63,069 nt of DNA from Phycisphaerales bacterium (GTDB taxonomy: Bacteria > Planctomycetota > Phycisphaerae > Phycisphaerales > UBA1924): the NCBI GenBank assembly GCA_029260315.1, contig JAJDDM010000122.1, positions 1 through 63,069 on the forward strand, in the 5' to 3' direction. The position numbers were made by a program, and so were the translations under genes. The notes beneath the pieces were generated by a model, which ran no database searches, was not told where the DNA came from, and was given only the letters and a program-made list of their open reading frames with translations. Positions 1 through 8,233 of this stretch are shown piece by piece. Every line of letters begins with the position of its first letter. Within the stretch, counting starts at the first letter, position 1.

Positions 1-1161
1 GACGGCCACAACGACCTCCCTTGGCAATACCGCTCCCGCCACCACAACCACCTCTGCGAGATGGATATCACCCACGACCTCACCGAAACTCTCGATCGAC
101 CAACCCACACCGACATCCCCCGCCTCCGCGCCGGCGGCGTCGGCGCCCAGTTCTGGTCCGTCTACATCCCCATCCGCGAATACCCCGGCAAGCCCGGCGA
201 CATGAAAGTCGTCTCCGAGCAGATCGACGTCGTCCACCGCCTCTGTGAGCAATACCCCGATGACCTCGAACTCGCCCTCACCGCCGATGACATCGAACGC
301 ATCTTCGCCAGCGGCAAAATCGCCTCCCTCATCGGCATGGAAGGCGGCCACTCCATCGAAAACTCCCTCGGCGCCCTCCGCATGACCTACGAGATGGGCG
401 CACGCTACATGACCATCACCCACTCCCTCAGAACCGAGTGGGCAGACTCCGCCACCGACGAGCCCCGCCACGGGGGCCTCACACCCTTCGGCGAGGAGGT
501 CATCCGCGAGATGAACCGCCTCGGCATGCTCGTCGACCTCTCCCACGTCTCCGCCGACACCATGCACGACGCCCTCGACGTCGCTGTCTCCCCGGTCATC
601 TTCTCCCACTCCTCGGCAAGGGCCCTCACCCATCACCCCCGCAACGTCCCCGACGACGTTCTCCGCCGCGTCACCGAAAACCGCGGCATCGTCATGGTCA
701 CCTTCGTCCCCTCCTACGTCTCCCAACCCCTCCGCAACTGGTACCTCGCCCGCGACGCCGAACGCGACCGCCTCGCCCAACTCCATCCCGACGACACCGA
801 CGCCATCAGTCGAGCCATGCAAGCCTGGAGTGAAGCCAACCCCGCCCCCAAGGCCACCCTCGCCGACGTCGCCGACCACATCGACCACGTCGCCAACATC
901 GCCGGCCACGACCACGTCGGCATCGGCGGCGACTACGACGGCGTCTCCAGCCTCCCCGAAGGCCTCCACGACGTCTCCACCTACCCCCACCTCATCGCCG
1001 AACTCCTCCGCCGCGGCTGGTCCGATACCAACATCCGCAAGCTCCTCGGCGAAAACCTCCTCCGCGTCCTCCGCGACAACGAGCACATCGCCGCGAGACT
1101 ACAGAACGAGCGGCCTGCCTCAGATACGCTGATCGCCGAACTCGATGCCGACGCGACCTAA
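1..1161 (+). CDS. Membrane dipeptidase (peptidase family M19), 5'-truncated
   Basis: Zinc-dependent dipeptidase of the renal dipeptidase family, hydrolysing dipeptides. The frame is open from base 1, where it reads DGHNDLPW, the family's first metal-binding motif (H and D ligands). The true start therefore lies upstream of the window. Further family landmarks are the GMEGGHS segment (metal-bridging Glu), DLSHVS, FSHSSARAL and GIGGDYDG near the C-terminus. The missing N-terminus is probably only a few tens of residues, by comparison with the family's usual length of around 350-400. Codons end almost exclusively in C (Leu CTC, Ala GCC, Arg CGC), unlike most later genes in the window. Confidence 0.93.
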   Translation, partial: DGHNDLPWQYRSRHHNHLCEMDITHDLTETLDRPTHTDIPRLRAGGVGAQFWSVYIPIREYPGKPGDMKVVSEQIDVVHRLCEQYPDDLELALTADDIERIFASGKIASLIGMEGGHSIENSLGALRMTYEMGARYMTITHSLRTEWADSATDEPRHGGLTPFGEEVIREMNRLGMLVDLSHVSADTMHDALDVAVSPVIFSHSSARALTHHPRNVPDDVLRRVTENRGIVMVTFVPSYVSQPLRNWYLARDAERDRLAQLHPDDTDAISRAMQAWSEANPAPKATLADVADHIDHVANIAGHDHVGIGGDYDGVSSLPEGLHDVSTYPHLIAELLRRGWSDTNIRKLLGENLLRVLRDNEHIAARLQNERPASDTLIAELDADAT

Positions 1162-1480
1162 CGACGCTGGCAGAACCGGTGCCATGAGAGCCAGTGGCAC
1201 ATGCCCCAGTGGCACGGGCGTCCCGCCCGTGCGAACTCATAGATCCAGCGCCAACTCGCGGGCAGTCGAAAGTATCAGCGACCTTTCTGCCCGGGGCCGA
1301 TCGGTCGCCTCCGGGCACAGCCCGTCCCCAGCCCGCCAGGGCGAACGAGCGTTGCCAGGGGCTTCAGCCCCTGGACCGACGCGCTCCAGCCCCTGAACCC
1401 CCCATTCAGTCGCCCGCCCGCAAAGAACTCACCCCAATCTCCCGACCTCGCCGTGCGCTTCGCCTCCCCAACAATCCCCC
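1162..1480. other. Gene-free stretch with dispersed palindromic repeats
   Basis: No credible gene. It holds a GTGVPPV-type repeat (about 1198-1232, with gggcg-tcc-cgccc symmetry) and a second palindrome at about 1352-1372 in which ccaggggc and gcccctgg flank ttca. Both belong to short dispersed repeats seen elsewhere in the window. Confidence 0.6.
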
Positions 1481-1936
1481 ATGCCCGACCCCCACGACCC
1501 CATCGACGCCGCCATCATCGCCCACCTCGCAACCCGCGACACCCCCTGCCCCACCTGCTCCTACAACCTCCGCGGCCTCACCACCCTCCAATGCCCCGAG
1601 TGCGCCCGTCCCATCACCGCAACCGACGCCCGCCTCCCCGATGAATCCAACACCGACCGCCTCGTCCGCCACCTCCGCAACCGCAACCTCAAGTGCAAGT
1701 GCGGCCACAACCTCCGCGACAACCCCGACAACGAATGCCCCAAGTGCCACCGCACCTACCAGCTCATGGGCGGCCGCCACCTCATCGCCCGCAAACGCCG
1801 CTCCTTCTTCGCCCGCCTCATCCTCACCATCATCTTCCTTGCCATCGTCCTCACCATCACCTTCGTCCTCGCCCTCCTGATCGAGGCACTCAACGAGGCG
1901 CCCAACACCACGCAGGCGCAGGCACCCTCGCCGTAG
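1481..1936 (+). CDS. Zinc-ribbon protein with a C-terminal membrane anchor
   Basis: Protein of 151 residues with no assignable enzymatic role. Two Cys4 zinc-ribbon-like modules are visible: CPTCSYNL with CPEC, then CKCGHNL with CPKC. A basic stretch (ARKRR) and one long hydrophobic helix (about residues 110-135) follow, so the ribbons should face the cytoplasm or form a membrane-tethered binding module. CxxCxYxLRGL...CPEC headers of this kind are common in planctomycete membrane proteins, and the gene at 40899 has a similar one. Strong C-ending codon bias supports the frame. Confidence 0.8.
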   Translation: MPDPHDPIDAAIIAHLATRDTPCPTCSYNLRGLTTLQCPECARPITATDARLPDESNTDRLVRHLRNRNLKCKCGHNLRDNPDNECPKCHRTYQLMGGRHLIARKRRSFFARLILTIIFLAIVLTITFVLALLIEALNEAPNTTQAQAPSP

Positions 1937-1940
1937 GACC

Positions 1941-1976
1941 CTCTCCTCCGTGCCTCCGTGTCTCCGTGGTGAACTT
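1941..1976 (-). repeat. TTEARRHG-type dispersed repeat, copy 1
   Basis: On the minus strand it reads as a cacggaggcacggag-type run preceded by ttcacca. The same repeat occurs at 5861, 37323, 44261 and 44361. It lies just after a gene stop, as most copies do. Confidence 0.7.
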
Positions 1977-2078
1977 CCTATCCACAATCCTCGAACGACG
2001 GACGCCCTTCATCCGCCGTTTTGCGGTCCTCCCAACGCCGCACTCGACGCCGCGTCCGCGATCAACGACAATACCCCC

Positions 2079-2505
2079 ATGATCGCCGAACACACGCACA
2101 TCCACAGCGCCACCAGCAACCGCACCCACGCGAGCCCCAGCCCCCAGACCAAAGACCCCACGCACGAAGTGCGCCCGAACCCCAACCCTCTCCCCCCGAC
2201 CCTCGACCCTTCTTCTCTCCTCCGCGACTTCCTCTGCGCCGACCTCGACCCCCTCGACATCTGCGACAACCACGACATCACCATCGCCCAGCTCGAAGCC
2301 TGGCTCGACTCCCCCAAGACCGCCGCGGCCCTCGCCTCTCTCGAGCGCATCAACGAAAAGCGCGAGCGAGCCATCGCCGCCCAATCCCGCCCCATCGCCC
2401 TGCACCGCCTCCGCCTCGCCGCGGCCCGCGACCCCGACCGCATCGACCGCAAACAACTCCCCGCCCACGAATCCGCCCGCAAAGCCGCCGCCCAACTCTT
2501 ACGAA
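2079..2505 (+). CDS. Small HTH-like coding region, 3' end uncertain
   Basis: From the ATG at 2079 the frame shows the same extreme C-ending codon pattern as the two preceding genes, up to about 2505, so it is probably real coding sequence. The core (residues about 47-140) is helical and contains a segment like a helix-turn-helix (DITIAQLEAWLDSP) followed by a charged helix. It is reminiscent of small DNA-binding or terminase-small-subunit-like proteins, but this is a weak guess. After 2505 the codon pattern collapses into repeat-like sequence while the frame stays open across antisense ftsY. The true stop has probably been lost to repeat insertion, so the end given marks where coding character disappears. 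Confidence 0.5.
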
Positions 2506-2854
2506 TCCAATCACAGGCCCGACCGTCAGGAAGGGCGTCTACCCTCGCTACCAACTCTCCTTCCACCAACGACACAGCATCGGGCATGAACGACTCCCGG
2601 CGCCGTGGTCGAAGCGAGTCTCCGAGCGCAGGCCCCCCGGTAGCACCGGCTTCCAGCCGGTCGCCTACCGCTCCTACACACCCTCCTCGCACCGCGTCAA
2701 CCTGCAACAACCCCACCCGGCTGCGTGATCAGAACGAGTCTTCGAGCAACGACCACGCCAAAGCCACTATGCGCTCAAACCATCGCGCACCACCCACCGA
2801 TCCCCCGAACCACCACCCCCGTCGCTCCGGGCCTGCGTCGCTTCGTGGCTCTTC
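2506..2854. other. Gene-free stretch with TGFQPV-type repeat
   Basis: Coding character stops near 2505 and ftsY ends at 2855. The stretch contains the palindrome accggcttccagccggt (about 2644-2660), the same family as at 53100 and inside the mutase at 40690. I see no other gene. Confidence 0.55.
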
Positions 2855-3778
2855 TCACCCCCCGAACATCGCCTCGATAAACCCATCCGGATCAAACGGC
2901 TCCACGTCCTCCGGCGTCTCCCCGACCCCCACGAACTTCACCGGGATATCCACCGACTCGCGGATCGCGATCACGATGCCGCCCTTGGCCGTCCCATCAA
3001 GCTTCGACAGAAAAATCCCCGTCACCCCCGCGCTCTTCTGGAACTCCTCGGCCTGCCGCAACGCGTTCTGCCCGCTCGTCGCGTCCAGCACCAGCAGCAC
3101 CTCGTGCGGCCCGCCGCTGATCTGCTTGTCAATCACCTTCCCGATCTTCTCGAGCTGGCGCATCAGCGGGTCCTGCGTGTGCAGCCGCCCGGCGGTGTCC
3201 AATATCAGCACGTCCACCCCGCGCGACACCGCCGCGCTGCACGCATCGAACGCCACCGCCGCCGGGTCCCCGCCCTGCTGCCCTTTGACGACGTCGACCC
3301 CCAGCCGCTCGGCCCAGATCTCGAGTTGCCGAACCGCTCCCGCCCGAAACGTGTCGCACGCCCCGAGCAGCACGCTCCTGCCCTCATCGCGCAGCGCCTT
3401 GCACAGCTTGGCGATGCTCGTCGTCTTGCCGACGCCGTTGATCCCCGTCACCAGGATCACCGTCGGCCCGCTCTCGGCCTCGCGCAGCCGCCGATCCGCC
3501 TCCGGCCACATCGTCTTCAACTCGCGCTTCATGTACGCGAGCACGTCCTCGCCCCTGGTCAGCTCGCCTTTCTTGAAATCCTCGCGGATCCCCGCGATCA
3601 GGCGGCGGGTCGCCTGCACGCCGACGTCCGACTCGATCAGGCGGCGCTCCAGGTCCTTGATGAGCTGCTCGTCCAGGCGCTTGCCGAAGAGCATCGACTT
3701 CAGCCCGCCGCCGAACGACTCGCGCGTTCGCGCCAGACCCTGCTTCAGCTTCCCGATGGTCGAGCGGAAGATCCCCAT
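2855..3778 (-). CDS. ftsY: Signal recognition particle receptor FtsY
   Basis: SRP receptor GTPase that docks ribosome-SRP complexes at the inner membrane. Of 307 residues, about 1-95 form the helical N domain and the rest the NG GTPase domain: P-loop GINGVGKTT (112-120), DTFRAGA, DTAGR, the LSKLDGTAKGG specificity region, and the closing GxGE...F segment. There is no acidic A domain, so membrane targeting must rely on the short amphipathic N-terminus (MGIFRSTIGKLKQGL). The ATG overlaps the nusB stop by one base, making it the last gene of a ribH-nusB-ftsY operon. Confidence 0.97.
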   Translation of the reverse strand: MGIFRSTIGKLKQGLARTRESFGGGLKSMLFGKRLDEQLIKDLERRLIESDVGVQATRRLIAGIREDFKKGELTRGEDVLAYMKRELKTMWPEADRRLREAESGPTVILVTGINGVGKTTSIAKLCKALRDEGRSVLLGACDTFRAGAVRQLEIWAERLGVDVVKGQQGGDPAAVAFDACSAAVSRGVDVLILDTAGRLHTQDPLMRQLEKIGKVIDKQISGGPHEVLLVLDATSGQNALRQAEEFQKSAGVTGIFLSKLDGTAKGGIVIAIRESVDIPVKFVGVGETPEDVEPFDPDGFIEAMFGG

Positions 3779-4284
3779 CAGGCCGCGGGCCCCGACTCAG
3801 ATCTTGTCTCAGATCTTGTCTCGGATCTTGTCGCGGATGCTGTGCCGGTTGCCGTGCTGGCTCCGACCGAGTCCCACTCGCGCAGCACCCGCTTGAGCAC
3901 CTTGTCCAGCAACCCGTTGATGAACGCGGGGGACTTATCCGTGCTGAACTTCTTCGCCAACTCCACCGCCTCGTTCACCACGATCTTTGCCCCCGTCCCG
4001 GTCCGCGTCATCTCGAAGTGCGCCAGCCGCAGGATCGCCCGATCCACCGCCGCCTGGCGATGCGCAGGCCACGCCGGGGCCAATCGCTGCATCTCCGCGT
4101 CCGCATCCGCCCGATGCGTGAACGCCCCCTCGGCCAGCGCCAGCGCCTTCTCCCGCTCCTTCGGCGTGAACTCCTCGGCGTGCTCCAGCCCGGCGCGGAT
4201 CACCTCACAGTCTTCCCCGCCCCGCGCGTCGATCTGGTACAGCGTCTGGAACGCCAAACGTCGGATCTCGCGGGGCGTCGCCAT
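3778..4284 (-). CDS. nusB: Transcription antitermination factor NusB
   Basis: Helical RNA-binding factor that acts with NusE (S10) on boxA during rRNA transcription. The N-terminus (TPREIRRLAFQTLYQID) and the core (PAHRQAAVDRAILRLAHFE, then VVNEAVELAKKFSTDKSPAFINGLLD) are canonical. At 168 residues it is slightly long because of a low-complexity tail with three RSET/ATRSET-like units encoded by a 12-bp tandem repeat. Start and stop overlap ribH upstream and ftsY downstream by one base each, which suggests translational coupling. Confidence 0.95.
   Translation of the reverse strand: MATPREIRRLAFQTLYQIDARGGEDCEVIRAGLEHAEEFTPKEREKALALAEGAFTHRADADAEMQRLAPAWPAHRQAAVDRAILRLAHFEMTRTGTGAKIVVNEAVELAKKFSTDKSPAFINGLLDKVLKRVLREWDSVGASTATGTASATRSETRSETRSESGPAA
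3797..3832 (-). repeat. 12-bp tandem repeat in the nusB 3' end
   Basis: Three near-perfect consecutive 12-bp units (tcagatcttgtc, twice exact, then one with a single change) encode the RSET repeats in the NusB C-terminal tail. The unit keeps the frame, so copy-number change would only lengthen the tail. Confidence 0.8.
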
Positions 4285-4805
4285 CAGGCCTCCCCGCCCA
4301 GCTTGGCGATCTGGCGCACCAGCGTTCGAAGCACCGCACCGGGGTCCTCGGCTTCCAGTGCCTCAAGAATCGCGCCGACCGATTCCAGCGTGTCCAGCGT
4401 CGCGGCCATCGCCTCGCGCCCCTTGTTGCCCGCCGAGCCCCCGGCCCGCGCCAGCGCCTGCTCGATCGTGTCGCAGGTCACCACGCCGAACCCGACCGGG
4501 ATCGTCGCGTCGGTCGAGACCCGCGCCAGGCTGTCGGCGACCGCCCGGCAGATGTGCTCGTTATGGCTGGTCTCGCCCTTGATCACGCACCCCAGCGCCA
4601 CCACGCCCTCGTACAGCCCGCAATCCGCTGCGATCGAGCACAGCACCGGAAGCTCGAACGCGCCGGGAGCGTCGATGATGCCCAGACGGGACTGGTCGCC
4701 GAACCGCTCGGCGTACACCTCGATCGCGCCCTGCAAGAGCGCATCGGTGACCGACGCGTGATAGCGGCTGACGACGATCGCGATGGCGGAGCCGGGCTCG
4801 GGCAT
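4284..4805 (-). CDS. ribH: 6,7-dimethyl-8-ribityllumazine synthase
   Basis: Penultimate enzyme of riboflavin synthesis, condensing 5-amino-6-ribitylaminouracil with 3,4-dihydroxy-2-butanone 4-phosphate. Family landmarks are the N-terminal strand with VVSRYH, DAPGAFELP, VALGCVIKGETSHNEHIC (catalytic His in the SHNEH segment) and PVGFGVVTCDTIEQALARAGG. The length of 173 is typical of icosahedral-type lumazine synthases. First gene of the ribH-nusB-ftsY operon, a common bacterial ribH-nusB pairing. Its promoter should lie in the 59-bp gap shared with the divergent gene at 4865. Confidence 0.96.
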   Translation of the reverse strand: MPEPGSAIAIVVSRYHASVTDALLQGAIEVYAERFGDQSRLGIIDAPGAFELPVLCSIAADCGLYEGVVALGCVIKGETSHNEHICRAVADSLARVSTDATIPVGFGVVTCDTIEQALARAGGSAGNKGREAMAATLDTLESVGAILEALEAEDPGAVLRTLVRQIAKLGGEA

Positions 4806-4864
4806 GTGGGGCGATGATAGGGCTCGCGCCCGGCGCGTTCAGGCAGACTCGCTAGCATCTGGCC

Positions 4865-5857
4865 ATGTCGCGCATCATGCGGCGGGTCTCGCCGTACCTA
4901 CATCTGGCCCGGGTGACCACGGCGTTCGCCGCGGTCGCGAACACCTGGTTCGCGATCCTCTGGACCCTGGCGATGGGCGACCACGAGGCGGGCGTGAGCA
5001 CGCTCAGCGGGCAACCGGCGTGGCTGCTGCTGCTCGGCGGGGCGGGCAACGCACTGGGGCTCTATGCCTTCGGCGTCAGTCTGAACGACCTGCTCGACGC
5101 CAAGCAGGACCGGGCGTTTCGCCTCGATCGCCCGGTGGCGGCGGGGCGGGTGAGTGCCGCGGCGGGGCTCGCGGCGGTCAGCGGGACGCTCATGCTCGCC
5201 GTCCTCGGGGCGACCGCGTTCGGGGATCGGGGCGTGCTCATCACGCTGCTGCTGGCGGCGGCGATCCTGGGGTTCAACGCGGCGGCGAAGTTCGTCCCGG
5301 GCGTCGGGCTGGTGATGCTGGGGGTGATCGTCGCGGGGCACATGCTGGTGCCGAACCCGAGCATCAAGTTCCTGTGGCCGATCTGGCTGATCCTGACGCA
5401 TGTGATGGTGGTGGCGTTGGTTCGCCATGTGGTGGGGCGGAAGGTGCCGCCGGTGTCGAGGCGGGCGGTCGTCGTGGCGTCGGTCGGTTGGGGGGTGTGC
5501 ACGGCGGTGGTGGTGGCGTTGAGTTGGAGACGCGGCGGGCCGGACGATTGGCTCTGGCCCGAATGGGTCCCTTGGTGGAGCGCGATCCCGGTGTTGGCGC
5601 TGGTGGCGGCGTTCGGGCTGTTCATCCGGCGGCGGATTCGGGCGATGGGCGCAGGGGCGCGGACGGCAGAGAAGGTCGGGCGGTACGGGGCGCTGTGGAT
5701 GGCGCTGTACGGGTGCGGCTGGCTGGTGGGCGCGGGGCTGTGGGAGGAGAGCGTAATCCTGGGGACGCTGACGGTCGCGGGGTGGCTGGGGATGACCGTG
5801 CTGCGCGAGTGGTACAGCCTGATCGAGAACCCGACAGGGTATCGGCGGGGGGAGTGA
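4865..5857 (+). CDS. UbiA-family prenyltransferase
   Basis: Integral membrane prenyltransferase with about nine hydrophobic segments over 330 residues. The first aspartate-rich motif NDLLDAKQD (74-82), which binds the Mg-prenyl diphosphate, is intact and followed by RLDRPVAAG, a usual UbiA arrangement. A second Asp-rich motif is not obvious: the equivalent loop reads NAAAKFVPGVGLVMLG. The acceptor is unknown; neighbours give no quinone or heme genes. Transcribed divergently from ribH. Confidence 0.8.
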   Translation: MSRIMRRVSPYLHLARVTTAFAAVANTWFAILWTLAMGDHEAGVSTLSGQPAWLLLLGGAGNALGLYAFGVSLNDLLDAKQDRAFRLDRPVAAGRVSAAAGLAAVSGTLMLAVLGATAFGDRGVLITLLLAAAILGFNAAAKFVPGVGLVMLGVIVAGHMLVPNPSIKFLWPIWLILTHVMVVALVRHVVGRKVPPVSRRAVVVASVGWGVCTAVVVALSWRRGGPDDWLWPEWVPWWSAIPVLALVAAFGLFIRRRIRAMGAGARTAEKVGRYGALWMALYGCGWLVGAGLWEESVILGTLTVAGWLGMTVLREWYSLIENPTGYRRGE

Positions 5858-5860
5858 GAA

Positions 5861-5890
5861 GATTCACCACCGAGGCACGGAGGCACGGAG
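5861..5890 (+). repeat. TTEARRHG-type dispersed repeat, copy 2
   Basis: A gattcaccacc-gaggcacgg-aggcacgg run lies between the stop of the prenyltransferase and the ATG at 5894. It is positioned so that it would form the translation initiation region of the downstream gene, where no clear Shine-Dalgarno remains. Confidence 0.75.
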
Positions 5891-5893
5891 CTT

Positions 5894-6364
5894 ATGCGTT
5901 GGGAGGAGATCCTTATCGTCGCGGCGATCCTCGGCTCGGGGTTGATCGCGGGCGTGTTCTTTGCGTTCTCGACGTTCGTCATGGGGGCTTTGGCCAGGAT
6001 CCCCGCTGCGCAGGGGATCGCGGCGATGCAGGCGATCAACGTCGTGGTGATCAACCCGTGGTTCCTCGGCGCGTTCTTCGGGACGGCGCTGGTGTCGCTG
6101 GCGGCGATTGTCGTCGGCATCGCCCGATGGTCGGGTATGGAATCGGCGCTTCCGGTGGGCGGAGGGGTCTTGTATCTGGTGGGAACGTTCAGCGTGACCG
6201 TCGCAGCGAACGTGCCGCTGAACAACGAGCTTGCGCGTGTGGATCCCGAGACGGGCGGGGAGGTCTGGTCGCGATATCTGCGGGTTTGGACGGCGTGGAA
6301 TCACGTCCGGACGATCGCGGCGGCGCTGGCGACGGTCTGCTTTGCACTCGGCGCAGTCTTGTGA
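5894..6364 (+). CDS. DUF1772 (anthrone oxygenase-like) membrane protein
   Basis: Small integral membrane protein of 156 residues with four hydrophobic helices. The pattern matches DUF1772: GVFFAFSTFVM in the first helix, NVPLNNELARV in the loop before the last helix, then a W-rich WTAWNHVRTIAA segment. Fungal relatives include anthrone oxygenases, but the bacterial function is unknown. It follows the prenyltransferase by 36 bp occupied by a repeat, so cotranscription is possible but not demonstrated. Confidence 0.75.
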   Translation: MRWEEILIVAAILGSGLIAGVFFAFSTFVMGALARIPAAQGIAAMQAINVVVINPWFLGAFFGTALVSLAAIVVGIARWSGMESALPVGGGVLYLVGTFSVTVAANVPLNNELARVDPETGGEVWSRYLRVWTAWNHVRTIAAALATVCFALGAVL

Positions 6365-6826
6365 GTTGGTGGCAAACCGACCCGATCTTGACGGAGTTCC
6401 TGTGGTCCATACGAACAGGGCGGGAATCTGGGGCTTTCCGACGCCGTGAGCCTCCGTGGCGGCCCACCTGACCTGCCCCCATGGAACGAGTCCGTGGTAT
6501 CCAGGGAAGGAGTTGACAGTGTCCGAATCGATCAGCCCGAAGCGCAAGCGGCACACGCCGCAGCAGATGATCGACAAGCGTCGCAGCGCCGGCGTGCTGG
6601 TCAGCCAGGGGTTGAGCGTGGGCGAGGTCGCCGCGCGGCTGGGGGTCTCGGAGGTGACCTACGGCCGCTGGCGGAATCAGTGGCCCTTGAGCCGGCGGTT
6701 CTCGTGCTCGAGTTCTTTGAGGCGCTTCATCTCCTCGCCCTTCACCCCGCCGAACTGGTGCATGGGTGGGGTCCGGTCACCGGTAGCCCGAGTTGGCATA
6801 TCCGAATGCGGTTCGACTCACGGTAC
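6365..6826. other. Intergenic stretch carrying an IS3 remnant
   Basis: No intact gene. Most of it is the rearranged IS3-family remnant described separately; the flanks (6365-6468 and 6780-6826) hold nothing I recognise. Confidence 0.6.
6469..6779 (+). mobile_element. IS3-family remnant with an internally inverted OrfA segment
   Basis: From 6520 the plus strand encodes the start of an IS3 OrfA-type transposase: RKRHTPQQMIDKRR, then a helix-turn-helix ending VSEVTYGRWRNQW (to about 6684). The next 74 bases are coding only on the minus strand, where they give QFGGVKGEEMKRLKELEHENRRLK, the normal continuation of WRNQ in this family. OrfA is thus broken by a short inversion; OrfB is absent. The left edge tgacctgccccca (6469) resembles an IS3 terminal repeat. 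A candidate right end, read on the minus strand from 6779, begins tgaccggacccca. Confidence 0.72.
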
Positions 6827-7735
6827 TCAGCAGAGGTTTCCCATCAAGCGATAAATGCGCCCGAGGAAGTCGTTTGTGCCAATAGGGCTGGTTTGCTTGC
6901 CCATGCTGTAGACAAGTCGGTTTACTTGGACGGCAAGCATGGCACTCAATACCGGAAGTGCGAGGGCAAAGACACGGGGTCTGGTTGGAGTCAGATCCCA
7001 CCAGATTCGCACGCTTGTGCCGCTCCTGCTCTCTTCAAGCTCCCAACCTCCGGTCATCTCTCGCGCGGGAAACGGGAAGCCATCACGGCTTGTGTCGAAC
7101 AACGCGTCGATCCGCCTTTGCCTGTGATCGATTGAGAGTATTTCGCGCCAGTTTTGTCCGTTCTGCGCCCGACATTCGCGAACCAGCGTGTTCCCGGTGC
7201 ACGAACCAGGAACAATGCGGGAGTCCGAGAGATTGGTGGTATATTTGTGAATGTTGGCGACATCGCTGACAACTACCCAAAGAGCGTCGGTCTCTGAGGC
7301 GACGAAGATGTGAAGGCAGATGTGTCTCTCGCCTTGTGCGGAAGCTCCAGGTGATCGAAACCACATCACAAGCCCGGCATACTGGACGACGGCAAACAAA
7401 GCAACGATCAGCCCGACTGTCGCGGCGGCAACCCAGCCCGTGGCTGAGAGTGCATCTGGCCAGGCGAGCGCGAGGACGACTGTGCCCACGACCCAGCCGA
7501 GGTCGGCTATGCAGACCAGGAGCGGGAGTACCAGAGACCTCCGGTGCTGCATCGAGAGTGCGAACAGAAACACGGCGAATCCGAGCAGCCCAATCCCTAC
7601 GAGTCGAATCGCCAGCGGGTACGGGTGACCCAACCACTGGCTGACACCGACGGGTGTGAAAGCCATCGCTATTCCGGTTGAGGCGGAAAAAACCGCATTC
7701 ACTGTCGCGGCCCATCGAAAAAGTGATTGACTCAT
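6827..7735 (-). CDS. Membrane protein with C-terminal SRPBCC-like domain
   Basis: Protein of 302 residues. The first ~130 form four hydrophobic helices. The rest resembles an SRPBCC/polyketide-cyclase ligand-binding fold (HIFVASETDALWVVVSDVANIHKYTTNLSDSRI, then a WREILSIDHRQRRIDALFD strand-loop). Ligand and function are unknown. Codon use is less GC-biased than in the flanking housekeeping genes, and it lies in a 2.7-kb minus-strand block bounded by the IS3 remnant, which suggests an acquired region. Its start overlaps the end of the decayed gene upstream by four bases. Confidence 0.6.
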   Translation of the reverse strand: MSQSLFRWAATVNAVFSASTGIAMAFTPVGVSQWLGHPYPLAIRLVGIGLLGFAVFLFALSMQHRRSLVLPLLVCIADLGWVVGTVVLALAWPDALSATGWVAAATVGLIVALFAVVQYAGLVMWFRSPGASAQGERHICLHIFVASETDALWVVVSDVANIHKYTTNLSDSRIVPGSCTGNTLVRECRAQNGQNWREILSIDHRQRRIDALFDTSRDGFPFPAREMTGGWELEESRSGTSVRIWWDLTPTRPRVFALALPVLSAMLAVQVNRLVYSMGKQTSPIGTNDFLGRIYRLMGNLC

Positions 7736-8233
7736 CTCCCGGCTCCTTCTGCATCCTCGTGACCATGTTCATCAATCGCCCGCATGAGACGTAGCATGTC
7801 GAGTTCCTGTTCTTCGAATCGCAACTCATGACCGAGGTCGGCCAGCAGCGCCTCCCGTACGAGGTCTCGTGCGCGCTCGGGCCCGGCCCGACTGGTCGAT
7901 TCACCGAATTCAAGCAGGAAGCCGTCAGCGCCGTCAAGGCCTGTCTCGTCGATGACCGGAATGCCAAGCGTGCGAGTCTCCGCGTGTCGCGTTGCGTCCG
8001 CCGTCAACTGCTGGCCACCCAGCCAGCACTTGCTCGATGACCTTCGTGGAGAGACTCCTCGTCGGGGGCTTTGCACGAGCTCACTCAGTCGCAGTTCCGG
8101 AGCGGGCTTCCCGATGGCTATATCCCCGGGCTGGGCGAGAGCGGATAACGTGAGTGTCAGGCCAGTCAGTGCTACGAAAAGCTTCTGAAGCCAGTTTTAT
8201 GTTCGGTGATCCCATCGGATCTACGGAAGACAT
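7732..8233 (-). pseudogene. Decayed thioredoxin-like/DUF3738 (TIGR03435) protein
   Basis: The C-terminal ~100 residues match the end of the DUF3738/TIGR03435 family (ADATRHAETRTLGIPVIDETGLDG, then a GFLLEF strand and HELRFEEQELDML). Upstream in the same frame are a signal-peptide-like stretch (KLFVALTGLTLTLSALAQ) and GKPAPELRLSELVQSP, the usual start of a TlpA-like domain. The whole thioredoxin core and most of DUF3738 are missing between them. This frame has a stop near 8197 and no good start, while the ATG at 8233, overlapping the upstream stop as TGATG, is in another frame. I infer one frameshift near the N-terminus and one large internal deletion. Confidence 0.65.

Noticed and set aside
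2506..3896. Continuation of the 2079 frame across ftsY
   Set aside because: The frame stays open to 3896, but codon bias ends near 2505 and the rest is antisense to ftsY and nusB with low-complexity Ser/Arg/Pro content.
4783..6471. 562-codon plus-strand frame over the prenyltransferase
   Set aside because: It is a shadow frame, Gly/Arg-rich without motifs, and overlaps the UbiA frame with its NDxxD motif and membrane helices.
7083..7967. 294-codon minus-strand frame overlapping the SRPBCC gene
   Set aside because: It overlaps the membrane/SRPBCC gene and the DUF3738 remnant in another frame and has an Arg/Ser-rich composition typical of shadows.
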